The notes beneath the pieces are model-generated. The model searched no databases, was not told the origin of the DNA, and worked only from the letters and a program-made list of their open reading frames with translations. From a virus, in IMG/VR virus record IMGVR_UViG_3300037189_002988, positions 1-64,000 of that record: a stretch of 64,000 nt of DNA. The stretch is one strand, 5' to 3'. Position numbers and translations under genes: made by a program. Shown in pieces: positions 25,816 to 32,862 of this stretch (position 1 is the stretch's first letter; every line of letters starts with the position of its first letter).

Positions 25816-26595
25816 ATGCCAATATTATCATCATTCAGTGGCTCTAGGGGCGTAACAGGAAGACAACAACAAAGTCCATTTACCGCAACTGGTGGAACAA
25901 TGACAGAAGCCACTATTAGTGGAACAATATATAAAGTTCATACATTTACAACTAGCGGAATTTTTCAAGTTTTAAGCGGTAAATCAGATATTAGTTATTT
26001 AGTAATTGCAGGTGGTGGATCAGGTGGTGGTCCAAATACTAACTTTGGTGGATCAGGTGGTGGTGGAGGTGCTGGAGGTTTACTACAAGGATCAGCATCT
26101 AATATAACACCTGCTTCATATACAGTTACAGTTGGAAATGGTGGAACATCAGTACCAAGTTCTGGAGGTATATCATCTATTTCTGGAATTGTAAGTACAG
26201 TTGGTGGAGGTCATGGTGGTAGAGGAGACGGTGTTTATAGCGGAACTACTGGTGGATCTGGTGGAGGTGCTGGACGAGGAACTGGTGCAGGAAGTGGTAC
26301 TTCTGGACAAGGACATGCTGGAGGTGCTGCTCAATATTTAAGTTGGGGTGCTGGTTCAGGTGGAGGTGCTGGAGGTGCTGGTATTCAAGGTGGAGGAGAT
26401 CTTTCTTCTCAACCAGGTGGAGCAAGTGTTACTATAAACTTTAATGGAACTTCAACAGAATATGCTAGAGGTGGTGCTGGAGGATCAAGAGACAGTGGAG
26501 GTACTACATACCTTGGTGAAAATACTGGTGCAGGTGGCGGTGGCGGTGCTGCTGGAAGATCTGGTATTGTTATGATAAGATATGTTAAACCATAA
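25816..26595 (+). CDS. glycine-rich tail adhesin 6
   Basis: A 259-residue protein: SFSGSRGVTGRQQQS start, YKVHTFTTSGIFQVLSGKS strand block, glycine-rich from about residue 71, ending GRSGIVMIRYVKP. It is the most Ala/Ser-rich of the set. AAGGAAAA precedes the ATG. It forms a pair with the NQTIRW-type fibre upstream, mirroring 17587-18916. Confidence 0.7.
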   Translation: MPILSSFSGSRGVTGRQQQSPFTATGGTMTEATISGTIYKVHTFTTSGIFQVLSGKSDISYLVIAGGGSGGGPNTNFGGSGGGGGAGGLLQGSASNITPASYTVTVGNGGTSVPSSGGISSISGIVSTVGGGHGGRGDGVYSGTTGGSGGGAGRGTGAGSGTSGQGHAGGAAQYLSWGAGSGGGAGGAGIQGGGDLSSQPGGASVTINFNGTSTEYARGGAGGSRDSGGTTYLGENTGAGGGGGAAGRSGIVMIRYVKP

Positions 26596-26603
26596 GGAAA
26601 AAT

Positions 26604-26852
26604 ATGAATTATAAATTTAAACCACTAAGCCCTATTGCAGAAAATAGTGGGGTTGTAAAAAAGGTAGATCTTGGAACTCATTATTCAACCTTTATAAGTC
26701 CATTTGATTTTGAAGTAGATGAATCTAATGATATGTATGTATGTGGAAAAGAATATAGCATTAATGAATCAAAAGCCGAAGAACTATTCTTATCTGGATA
26801 TGGACATTTTTTAGACCCAGCATTTATTCAAGATATTGAAGAAGAAGTTTAA
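26604..26852 (+). CDS. small acidic protein of unknown function
   Basis: An 82-residue protein, acidic, with SPFDFEVDESNDMYVCG and a helical ESKAEELFLSGYGHFLDP end. I do not recognise it. It follows an adhesin gene with a weak AAGGAAAA site. Its stop overlaps by four bases the stop of the convergent carbamoyltransferase gene. It could be an adhesin chaperone, given its place and size, but no motif supports that. Confidence 0.5.
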   Translation: MNYKFKPLSPIAENSGVVKKVDLGTHYSTFISPFDFEVDESNDMYVCGKEYSINESKAEELFLSGYGHFLDPAFIQDIEEEV

Positions 26853-28399
26853 AACAATAATCCTTTTTTAGGAAACCAAATAGCATCTAATGCTGTAGAT
26901 CTTAATACATTAATAGCCTCTTCTGGAGTTTCAACTAATGGCATTCCTGCTGTATTAAAACTAGTATTTAATAATATTCCTATACCAGTATTTTTCTTAA
27001 ACTCTTTTAATAGTTCGTAGATATGTCCTGAGTTAACTGTTTGAATTCTAGAAGTATTATCAACATGAACAACAGATGGAATCATAGAAGATACCCCATC
27101 TTTACATTTATAAGCAACAGTCATATATTCATTCTTAGTATCACTATTTGTATGAAAGTATTCTTGAAAATCTTCTTCTAGCATTACTGCACCAAATGGT
27201 CTATACCATTCTCTATTCTTTATTTTGTTTACAATATCTTTACCATCTTTGTTTCTTGGGTCAAATAGTATTGATCTATTTCCTAATGCTCTAGGTCCAG
27301 CCTCGGATTTACCATTAAAGACACCAATAGTTTTTTGATCTAGTAAAATTTTAACAATATCAGCATATAAGGCGTTTACTGTATTAATATCTAGGTCATA
27401 GTCAAATCCTTGAAAAAAGGTATCTTTTAGGGGATATATAGACTTGTCTAAGGTCATATCCCTATAAACATTCATTGCAGCACCAATACTATTTCCACTA
27501 TCGTCAGCAATTGGTTCAAAATAAAAATTAATACCCTCACAATTTTCAAGGTAGTAATTATTTGCTATTACATTTAAACCATACCCACCAGTAATACATA
27601 CATTGTTAATACCAGTTTCTTTGGTAAATTTTTTTATAAGTTTTAGTACCTGCTCTTGTGTTTGCTTTTGGACTTGATGTGCATAATCGGCATAAGGTTG
27701 ATAGTTTTCTTTTGTAACACCGTCTACTCTAATGTTTTTATTCTTCTTTAGTATAGATACGCTTGTATCAAATCTATCCATAAGTAAACCTTCAAAAAGA
27801 TGATTTTTAACTTTGCCATCTTCATAAAAGAAATCATCTGACTTGGATGAGTTTCCGTATGACGACAGTCCCATAGTTTTTCCATTCTCTAAAGGATGTT
27901 GACCAATAAGGGTAGTGGCTGATTCATATACCTTTACAATTCCTAAACCATTATTATCCCAATATCTTTTATGCAGCGTCTTAAATACGCTAGGATATTC
28001 TGCTACTAAAACAGTTTCACATTCATGACCTTTATTATTAACATAAGATCCATTTCTATCAACTATGATTACAAGACTTTTTTCAAACCCACTATTATAA
28101 AATGCCAAAGAAGCGTGTTGCTGATGGTGCATATGAGAAAGACTTAATATATCTTTTGAATACATTTTTGAAAGGTATGTAGATAGATAACTATCATAGT
28201 TATTATAGAATGGATTAGCAACTACTATATGGTCTATAGAATTCTTATATCTATCTTTTACTATATCTAAAGATTTCCAGGGATACATGTCCCTTTTTAC
28301 ACCAGTAAATCTTTCTTCTTTATAAAATTCTTTTACTTTGCCATTTTCTACAAGTGCAACTGAACTATCGTGCATAGAACTTACACCTAAAATTATCAT
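26849..28399 (-). CDS. NodU/CmcH-family carbamoyltransferase
   Basis: A 516-residue protein with both halves of the family. The N-terminal Kae1-like domain has GVSSMHDSS, the metal-binding HMHHQQHA (His91/His95) and VDRNGS (Asp114); the GYGLNVIANN segment is near residue 260. The C-terminal domain has the hallmark SEAGPRALGNRSIL and the LNTSFNTAGMPLVETPEEA ending. These enzymes use carbamoyl phosphate and ATP to O-carbamoylate hydroxyls on sugars, antibiotics or, in some phages, hydroxymethylated DNA bases. It is the only minus-strand gene in the fibre region. A TTGATT-N17-TATACT promoter is placed so that the mRNA would be leaderless. Substrate unknown; surface glycan or DNA are both possible. 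Confidence 0.88.
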   Translation of the reverse strand: MIILGVSSMHDSSVALVENGKVKEFYKEERFTGVKRDMYPWKSLDIVKDRYKNSIDHIVVANPFYNNYDSYLSTYLSKMYSKDILSLSHMHHQQHASLAFYNSGFEKSLVIIVDRNGSYVNNKGHECETVLVAEYPSVFKTLHKRYWDNNGLGIVKVYESATTLIGQHPLENGKTMGLSSYGNSSKSDDFFYEDGKVKNHLFEGLLMDRFDTSVSILKKNKNIRVDGVTKENYQPYADYAHQVQKQTQEQVLKLIKKFTKETGINNVCITGGYGLNVIANNYYLENCEGINFYFEPIADDSGNSIGAAMNVYRDMTLDKSIYPLKDTFFQGFDYDLDINTVNALYADIVKILLDQKTIGVFNGKSEAGPRALGNRSILFDPRNKDGKDIVNKIKNREWYRPFGAVMLEEDFQEYFHTNSDTKNEYMTVAYKCKDGVSSMIPSVVHVDNTSRIQTVNSGHIYELLKEFKKNTGIGILLNTSFNTAGMPLVETPEEAINVLRSTALDAIWFPKKGLLF

Positions 28400-28405
28400 T
28401 TGACA

Positions 28406-28434
28406 AGTATATCAACTAAGGCTTATTTAATCAA
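28406..28434 (-). promoter_or_regulatory. promoter of carbamoyltransferase, leaderless
   Basis: On the minus strand TTGATT, a 17-base spacer and TATACT, then six bases (tgtcaa) and the ATG. Transcription would begin at the A of ATG. There is no Shine-Dalgarno. Confidence 0.65.
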
Positions 28435-28446
28435 TAGTGCATCTAC

Positions 28447-28476
28447 TTGACACCACTTGGATAATAGGTGTATAAT
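28447..28476 (+). promoter_or_regulatory. holin promoter TTGACA-N18-TATAAT
   Basis: Both hexamers are perfect consensus with an 18-base spacer. It is divergent from the carbamoyltransferase promoter and leads to a transcript with an AAAAGGAGGA ribosome-binding site before the holin ATG. Confidence 0.75.
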
Positions 28477-28505
28477 TTTACCTATGTTCTAAAAGGAGGA
28501 CATTA

Positions 28506-28751
28506 ATGGAATCAGTACTAAATAAGAAGGTTCTTAGTTCAGCATTGAACGCCTTCGTAATCGCACTAGTAACACAATTTGTTGATTCAGGAGCAGATGT
28601 ATCTGCTCTTACAGGTGATGCTCTAGGCACCATCTTGAATTCAGCAGTTGCTGCAGCAGCATGGGTTGTAATCCGTGCAGTTAATCCAAAAGATACTAAG
28701 TTTGGTATCGGTGCAGTAGCAGATAAGGTTGCTGCAAAGAAAAAGAAATAA
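28506..28751 (+). CDS. holin-like protein (r1t type)
   Basis: An 81-residue protein with two hydrophobic segments (about 13-29 and 42-58), an NPKDTKFGIG motif after the second, and a highly basic KKKK tail. NPKDxxFGIG followed by basic residues is the signature of r1t-type holins common in phages of Gram-positive bacteria. It would form membrane lesions that release the lysin. It stands alone between a strong consensus promoter and a rho-independent terminator, so its timing can be set separately. The lysin gene is about 4 kb away on the other strand. Confidence 0.75.
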   Translation: MESVLNKKVLSSALNAFVIALVTQFVDSGADVSALTGDALGTILNSAVAAAAWVVIRAVNPKDTKFGIGAVADKVAAKKKK

Positions 28752-28766
28752 GCATTTAAAAACATT

Positions 28767-28797
28767 GGGGGTTGCTTAAAAGGCAGCCCCCTTTTTT
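28767..28797 (+). terminator. rho-independent terminator after holin
   Basis: GGGGGTTGC pairs with GCAGCCCCC (one G-U pair) over a 7-base loop, followed by six T residues. Confidence 0.9.
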
Positions 28798-28798
28798 A

Positions 28799-28807
28799 TG
28801 TTATAAT
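28799..28807 (+). promoter_or_regulatory. extended -10 TGTTATAAT
   Basis: Starts directly after the T-run of the holin terminator and precedes the third A-B-G cassette; GGAGGG before the 28833 ATG is the ribosome-binding site. Confidence 0.6.
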
Positions 28808-28832
28808 TAAAAACATGGAGGGCTTATAAAAT

Positions 28833-29477
28833 ATGCCTTTAAGATTAGTCACAAATAAAGCACTTACAGACAATGTAGCAACACTCACTACATCAGCAAG
28901 TCATAGCCTATCAGCAGGCACATACATTACAATTAGTGGTGTAGATTCAACATTTAATGGATCCTATACAGTAACAGGAACTCCAACAACAACAAGTTTT
29001 ACTTATGCAAAGACAGCAACAAATGTTCCTTCAGCAGTTGTGTCACCATCAGGTAGTGCAATTTATGCAACTATAGATGATACAGGAAGACCAGCATATA
29101 TGTACGATGCTGGAACAGATACTTGGTTTGCAGTTGCAGGAAAAGTAGATACTGGAAGAAATTATACTTGGACAGGAACACATACATTTTCTGCACCAGT
29201 TTCAGCATCAGACACATTTACTGTCAATGCTCAACTTAGATCAACTTCAGCAAGTGTTTCTGGAGCCTTAACAGTCTCTGGAGATGTTGTTGCTAAAAAA
29301 GGTATAAATGCTTTTGCTAATACAACTGCAAGAGACGCAGCAATTCCTTCTCCAACTGTTGGTACAATAGTATATATCACTGCATTAAACCAACAACTAG
29401 TGTGGAATGGCACAGCCTGGATAGCAATTGAAGGCGGCAGTGGCATGGAAGACATATTTTTAATGATGGGGGCATAA
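28833..29477 (+). CDS. cassette A protein (copy 3), with N-terminal FNG domain
   Basis: A 214-residue protein. Residues 1-75 form the HSLSAGTYITISGVDSTFNG...SFTYAKT beta domain that in cassette 1 is fused instead to the B protein. Then GRPAYMYDAGTDTWFAVAG (dock motif variant), a shaft-like SAPVSASDTFTVNAQLRS segment, and a WNGTAWIAIEGGSGMEDIFLMMGA ending as in A copy 1. The domain swap between A and B positions is direct evidence of shuffling. Followed at once by B and G genes. Confidence 0.6.
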   Translation: MPLRLVTNKALTDNVATLTTSASHSLSAGTYITISGVDSTFNGSYTVTGTPTTTSFTYAKTATNVPSAVVSPSGSAIYATIDDTGRPAYMYDAGTDTWFAVAGKVDTGRNYTWTGTHTFSAPVSASDTFTVNAQLRSTSASVSGALTVSGDVVAKKGINAFANTTARDAAIPSPTVGTIVYITALNQQLVWNGTAWIAIEGGSGMEDIFLMMGA

Positions 29478-29807
29478 ATGGCTAGAAGTTATAAAGTCCT
29501 AGGACAAAATAATCCTGCTGCAACAACAGCAACAACTTTGTACACAGTACCAGGAGCAACACAATCTGTACTATCAACAATATCAGTTTGTAATTTTGCA
29601 AATACTGCTGCTACATATCGTATTGCAATTAGACCTGCTGGCGAAACATTGGCAAACAAACACTATGTTGCATACGATTCATCACTACCAGCAAACGATA
29701 CTGCAGTATTAACATTAGGATTAACAATGAATACAACAGATATTCTTACAGTATACGCATCAACAGCATCTGTATCATTTGGAGTATTTGGTTCGGAGAT
29801 TTCCTAA
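29478..29807 (+). CDS. cassette B protein (copy 3): HY-motif beta protein
   Basis: A 109-residue protein with LYTVPGATQSVLSTISVCNF, YRIAIRPAGETLANKHYVAYD and an ILTVYASTASVSFGVFGSEI ending. It is a full-length match in layout to 20440-20775 and to the last 90 residues of 9645-10214. Begins immediately after the A stop; overlaps the G start. Confidence 0.6.
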   Translation: MARSYKVLGQNNPAATTATTLYTVPGATQSVLSTISVCNFANTAATYRIAIRPAGETLANKHYVAYDSSLPANDTAVLTLGLTMNTTDILTVYASTASVSFGVFGSEIS

Positions 29808-30553
29808 TGGCAATATCAACAGTTGCAAATACATTACTAAGTAATAATGCAAAATCTAATAGAAGTAATAAATTTGCAAAAGTAACCGCTAGTGGAGGTA
29901 CTGAAACTACTGGTGGTGGATATAAGGTTCATACATTTACTAGTAGTTCTACTTTTAACGTAACAGTTGGTGGACCAGTGGAAGTTTTTGCAATTGGTGG
30001 AGGTGCAGGTGGTGGACACGGACAGTGTGGTACAGGTGGTGGAGCAGGCGGTGTTCAGTTTGTTGCAAATCAACAGTTTATATCAAACTCCTCTTACACA
30101 GTAACAATTGGAAATTTTGGTGGTACAAATAGTGGTGGTGGAAACACAACAATTGTTGGAACAAATGTTTCTATCACGGCAGGTGGTGGAGGTATTCCTA
30201 CAACTGGAACTCCAGATAACTTTACAAACTCTGGTTCACAAGGACACGCTGGTGGTGCAGGTGCTGGTGGAAATACAGCAAGTTTAAGTGGTGGTCCTGG
30301 AAGACTTTATTTAGGAAATCATTATGGTGGTGGCGGTGGAGCAGGTGGAAGAGATGAAGGTGGATGTGAAGGTTTTGCTAGAGCAGGTGGTACTGGTGGC
30401 GGAGGTACAGGAATTAATGGTGATGGAACTGGTGGAAGTGCTAGTGGTCACGGATCAGGTGGCGGCGGTGGCGGTAGAGTAAATCATCAAAATAGAAATA
30501 CTCCAGGTGGAAATGGATCTTCTGGAATTGTAATTTTGAGGTATTTAATATAA
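29807..30553 (+). CDS. glycine-rich tail adhesin 7
   Basis: A 248-residue protein: N-terminal TASGGTETTGGGYKVHTFTS block, glycine-rich from about residue 64 with Cys/His/Asn loops (GQCGTGGG, EGGCEGFARAGG), ending GSSGIVILRYLI. It is the G member of the third A-B-G cassette. Two cysteine-bearing loops are unusual in the set and could form a disulfide or bind metal. Confidence 0.7.
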   Translation: MAISTVANTLLSNNAKSNRSNKFAKVTASGGTETTGGGYKVHTFTSSSTFNVTVGGPVEVFAIGGGAGGGHGQCGTGGGAGGVQFVANQQFISNSSYTVTIGNFGGTNSGGGNTTIVGTNVSITAGGGGIPTTGTPDNFTNSGSQGHAGGAGAGGNTASLSGGPGRLYLGNHYGGGGGAGGRDEGGCEGFARAGGTGGGGTGINGDGTGGSASGHGSGGGGGGRVNHQNRNTPGGNGSSGIVILRYLI

Positions 30554-30870
30554 TGGCTAACTTTGCAGTAATTGATTCAGAAAATATGGTTGTAAATATC
30601 GTAGCATCAGACTATGATTTTATAGAAATTTTAAAACAACAAAACCCAGATCTTAAATATATTGAATATCATGATAATAATCATGCAACTCCTGGGTACC
30701 CATATAATCCAGAAAAAGAAAAGTTTTTATTACCACCATCATATTATTCATGGGTATTAAATGAAGAAAAATGGGAATACGAAGCACCAATTCCAATGCC
30801 AAATGATGGTAAATACTACAGTTGGGACGAAACACAAGTTACTTGGGTTGAAGTAACCCCAGTGGTATAA
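30553..30870 (+). CDS. MAHFA-type conserved phage protein (copy 2, divergent)
   Basis: A 105-residue protein: MANFAVIDSENMVVNIV start, TPGYPYNPEKEKFLLPPSYYSWVLNEEKWEYEAP and a WDETQVTWVEV end. It matches 23274-23642 at both ends but lacks the WKQTSY/NYAG core, which shows an internal deletion or a distinct subfamily. It follows a Gly-rich adhesin, whereas copy 1 follows a short fibre gene. Confidence 0.6.
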   Translation: MANFAVIDSENMVVNIVASDYDFIEILKQQNPDLKYIEYHDNNHATPGYPYNPEKEKFLLPPSYYSWVLNEEKWEYEAPIPMPNDGKYYSWDETQVTWVEVTPVV

Positions 30871-30871
30871 T
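30863..30871 (+). promoter_or_regulatory. extended -10 TGGTATAAT
   Basis: Overlaps the stop of the preceding gene; AAAAGGAGA before the 30887 ATG is the ribosome-binding site. Confidence 0.5.
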
Positions 30872-30886
30872 TTAAAAGGAGAAACA

Positions 30887-31090
30887 ATGGCAACAATAAA
30901 TGATAGCATAGGGAAATTAGCAAGAGTTTACGACTCTGCAACTGACACTTGGGTTCCTCTAATTGGTGCACCAGCACCACACACACATGATTTATCCAGT
31001 TTAGGATTAGTAATTATAACTAACCCACAAAATGGTCAAGTATTAAAATATAGTTCAAGTGCAAGTGCTTGGACTAATCAAAATCCATAA
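30887..31090 (+). CDS. minimal dock protein with ATDTWVPLIG motif
   Basis: A 67-residue protein: GKLARVYDSATDTWVPLIGAP, the dock-motif variant found in 28833, then HTHDLSSLGLV and a QVLKYSSSASAWTNQNP end. It is a stand-alone dock like 23642-23899, and it too closes a cassette. It may be a truncated fibre or a real short subunit; its frame and start signals are intact. Confidence 0.55.
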   Translation: MATINDSIGKLARVYDSATDTWVPLIGAPAPHTHDLSSLGLVIITNPQNGQVLKYSSSASAWTNQNP

Positions 31091-31119
31091 TTGACATAAA
31101 GTCATTACCCTGATATAAT
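31091..31119 (+). promoter_or_regulatory. perfect sigma-70-type promoter TTGACA-N17-TATAAT
   Basis: Both hexamers match consensus, the spacer is exactly 17 and the -10 is extended (TGA). It starts the glycosyltransferase gene and is the strongest promoter I see in the window. Confidence 0.85.
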
Positions 31120-31143
31120 TTATTTAATTAAAGAAAGAGAATA

Positions 31144-32235
31144 ATGTCAAAACCTACCCTTTGTTATTTGACCTACGATTGGTCATGGGGAACTAAACCA
31201 CTACAACCTAATGGCTGTGCATGGTATCGATGCTTTCTTCCAATGGAAGAGTTAAAGAAAAAGGACTGGGAAGTTGGAATGGGATTTCCTGGATTTCACC
31301 CAGAACACGGATTTGGATTATTAATACCTGAATCAAAAGCAGTACATGGTTGGGATATTGTTGTATTAAAACTAATGATGTTAGATAGCATTGTTGAAAA
31401 TATTCCAAAGGCTAAAGAGGCTGGTCAAAAAATAGTTATTGATATTGATGATCATCATGCTGGATTAGAACCAACAAATATGGCCTATATAGCAACAGAT
31501 CCAAAAACTAATCCAAAAAATAATAGAGAGCATTACTTTAAGTCAATGGACTTAGCAGATGCACTTATTACTTCAACTCCATTCCTACATGATTTTTATA
31601 AAAAGAAATATCCAGACAAACCAATATATCTTGTTCGTAATGCTGTAGATCTACAATACTTTGGAATGAGAAAAGATAAGTCTGGAGCATTTCCAACAGT
31701 TGGGTGGGTTGGTGCAACACCTTGGCGTTCAAGTGATTTAGAAACACTTAATCCTTTTGTAGGAGAATTTATTGAAAAGAATAATCTTAGATTCCATCAC
31801 TCTGGATCTATTATTAATGCTCCAACAGTTCAAGAACAAATGGGTATTCCTGTAAAAAGTTTTTCATCTCAACCAATGAAGCCAATATTAACATATAAAG
31901 AACTATTTAATAGAATCGACATCGGACTAGTTCCATTAAATGAGGTTGAGTTTAATCGTGCAAAATCTTTTATTAAAGGACTTGAATACGCTGCTGCTGG
32001 AATACCATTTATTGCAGAGGACATGGAAGAATACTCACATCTTTATAATGAATACGGAATAGGCAGGGTAGCAAAAACAAAAGACCAATGGCTATCTCAT
32101 TTAGAAGATTTAAAGAATCCTAAGACAAGAAATATTGAAAGACAAAATAACTATAAATTAATAAAACAATTCCACAGTATGGAAGTAAGAGGGGAAGACT
32201 GGGATAAAGTTTTTAGAGAGATTAGAGAACTTTAG
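31144..32235 (+). CDS. GT-B-type glycosyltransferase
   Basis: A 363-residue protein. The N-terminal half has NGCAWYRCFLPMEELK and VIDIDDHHAGLEPTN; the C-terminal Rossmann half has TVGWVGATPW, RIDIGLVPLN and the nucleotide-sugar-binding FNRAKSFIKGLEYAAAGIPFIAED, typical of GT4-like enzymes in phage genomes. It could glycosylate phage DNA, virion proteins such as the adhesins, or host surface polymers. It sits directly after the fibre region under its own strong promoter and converges on the lysin gene with a 4-base overlap. Confidence 0.8.
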   Translation: MSKPTLCYLTYDWSWGTKPLQPNGCAWYRCFLPMEELKKKDWEVGMGFPGFHPEHGFGLLIPESKAVHGWDIVVLKLMMLDSIVENIPKAKEAGQKIVIDIDDHHAGLEPTNMAYIATDPKTNPKNNREHYFKSMDLADALITSTPFLHDFYKKKYPDKPIYLVRNAVDLQYFGMRKDKSGAFPTVGWVGATPWRSSDLETLNPFVGEFIEKNNLRFHHSGSIINAPTVQEQMGIPVKSFSSQPMKPILTYKELFNRIDIGLVPLNEVEFNRAKSFIKGLEYAAAGIPFIAEDMEEYSHLYNEYGIGRVAKTKDQWLSHLEDLKNPKTRNIERQNNYKLIKQFHSMEVRGEDWDKVFREIREL

Positions 32236-32741
32236 TACCAACCATGCTGGCTTTTAAAATGCCAAGCATTGCAACCATCACCATAAATTAATTTTACATA
32301 TTTAGCCATAGCATCAATTTGATCATATGGGTTTTTAGTCTTCTTATAATCAACTAAACCCCATGTGCTATTTAAGAATTGACCGATACCAAATGCTGTT
32401 GATCTAGGATTTTGAGCAAGTGGGTTCCAATCACTTTCTTTATCAATAATATTAAAATAACAAGTTTCTTCATTATCTGGAACTATATCTTTTAAATACT
32501 CTTGATAAGCAGCAATTGCCTTATCTGATTTAGGATCTTCAAATCTAGCCTTAGAACGTGCTGCAATGGTGCTAGAAGCCTCTCTAGCGGCCTGTACAGC
32601 CCCTAAAACACTTGAAGTGGTCTGCCCTTCTGGGACGACCACTAACGGTTCTGCGGGGTATTGAATATACGATCTATCCAGTCGATTTGAATATGTTCCA
32701 ATAATAATAAATACCATTAATGCTAATAATACTTTCTTCAT
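32232..32741 (-). CDS. transglycosylase/lysozyme-like cell-wall lysin, exported
   Basis: A 169-residue protein: hydrophobic N-terminal signal or anchor (1-16), an Ala-rich helical linker (about 45-85), then a goose-lysozyme/SLT-like domain with catalytic-type Glu102 in IIDKESDWNPLAQNP, AFGIGQFLNSTWG, and a C-terminal AWHFKSQHGWY. Cys94 and Cys157 may form a disulfide, as in actinobacterial secreted transglycosylases. It probably cleaves peptidoglycan at lysis. AAGGAGG and a TTGATT-N17-TATACT promoter lie upstream. Could instead be a virion-associated or entry lysin, but its signal segment and separate promoter argue for lysis. Confidence 0.8.
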   Translation of the reverse strand: MKKVLLALMVFIIIGTYSNRLDRSYIQYPAEPLVVVPEGQTTSSVLGAVQAAREASSTIAARSKARFEDPKSDKAIAAYQEYLKDIVPDNEETCYFNIIDKESDWNPLAQNPRSTAFGIGQFLNSTWGLVDYKKTKNPYDQIDAMAKYVKLIYGDGCNAWHFKSQHGWY

Positions 32742-32781
32742 AAGTTACCTCCTTGAAGAAGCCATTTTTAGTTACTATACT

Positions 32782-32810
32782 AGTATAACCCTTTTATTCC
32801 CGAAAATCAA
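32782..32810 (-). promoter_or_regulatory. lysin promoter TTGATT-N17-TATACT
   Basis: Read on the minus strand, upstream of the AAGGAGG ribosome-binding site of the lysin. It uses the same two hexamers and spacing as the carbamoyltransferase promoter. Confidence 0.65.
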
Positions 32811-32862
32811 CTTTTTATAAATATTTGTTATATTTGACATTTTTTGTATTATATGATAATAA

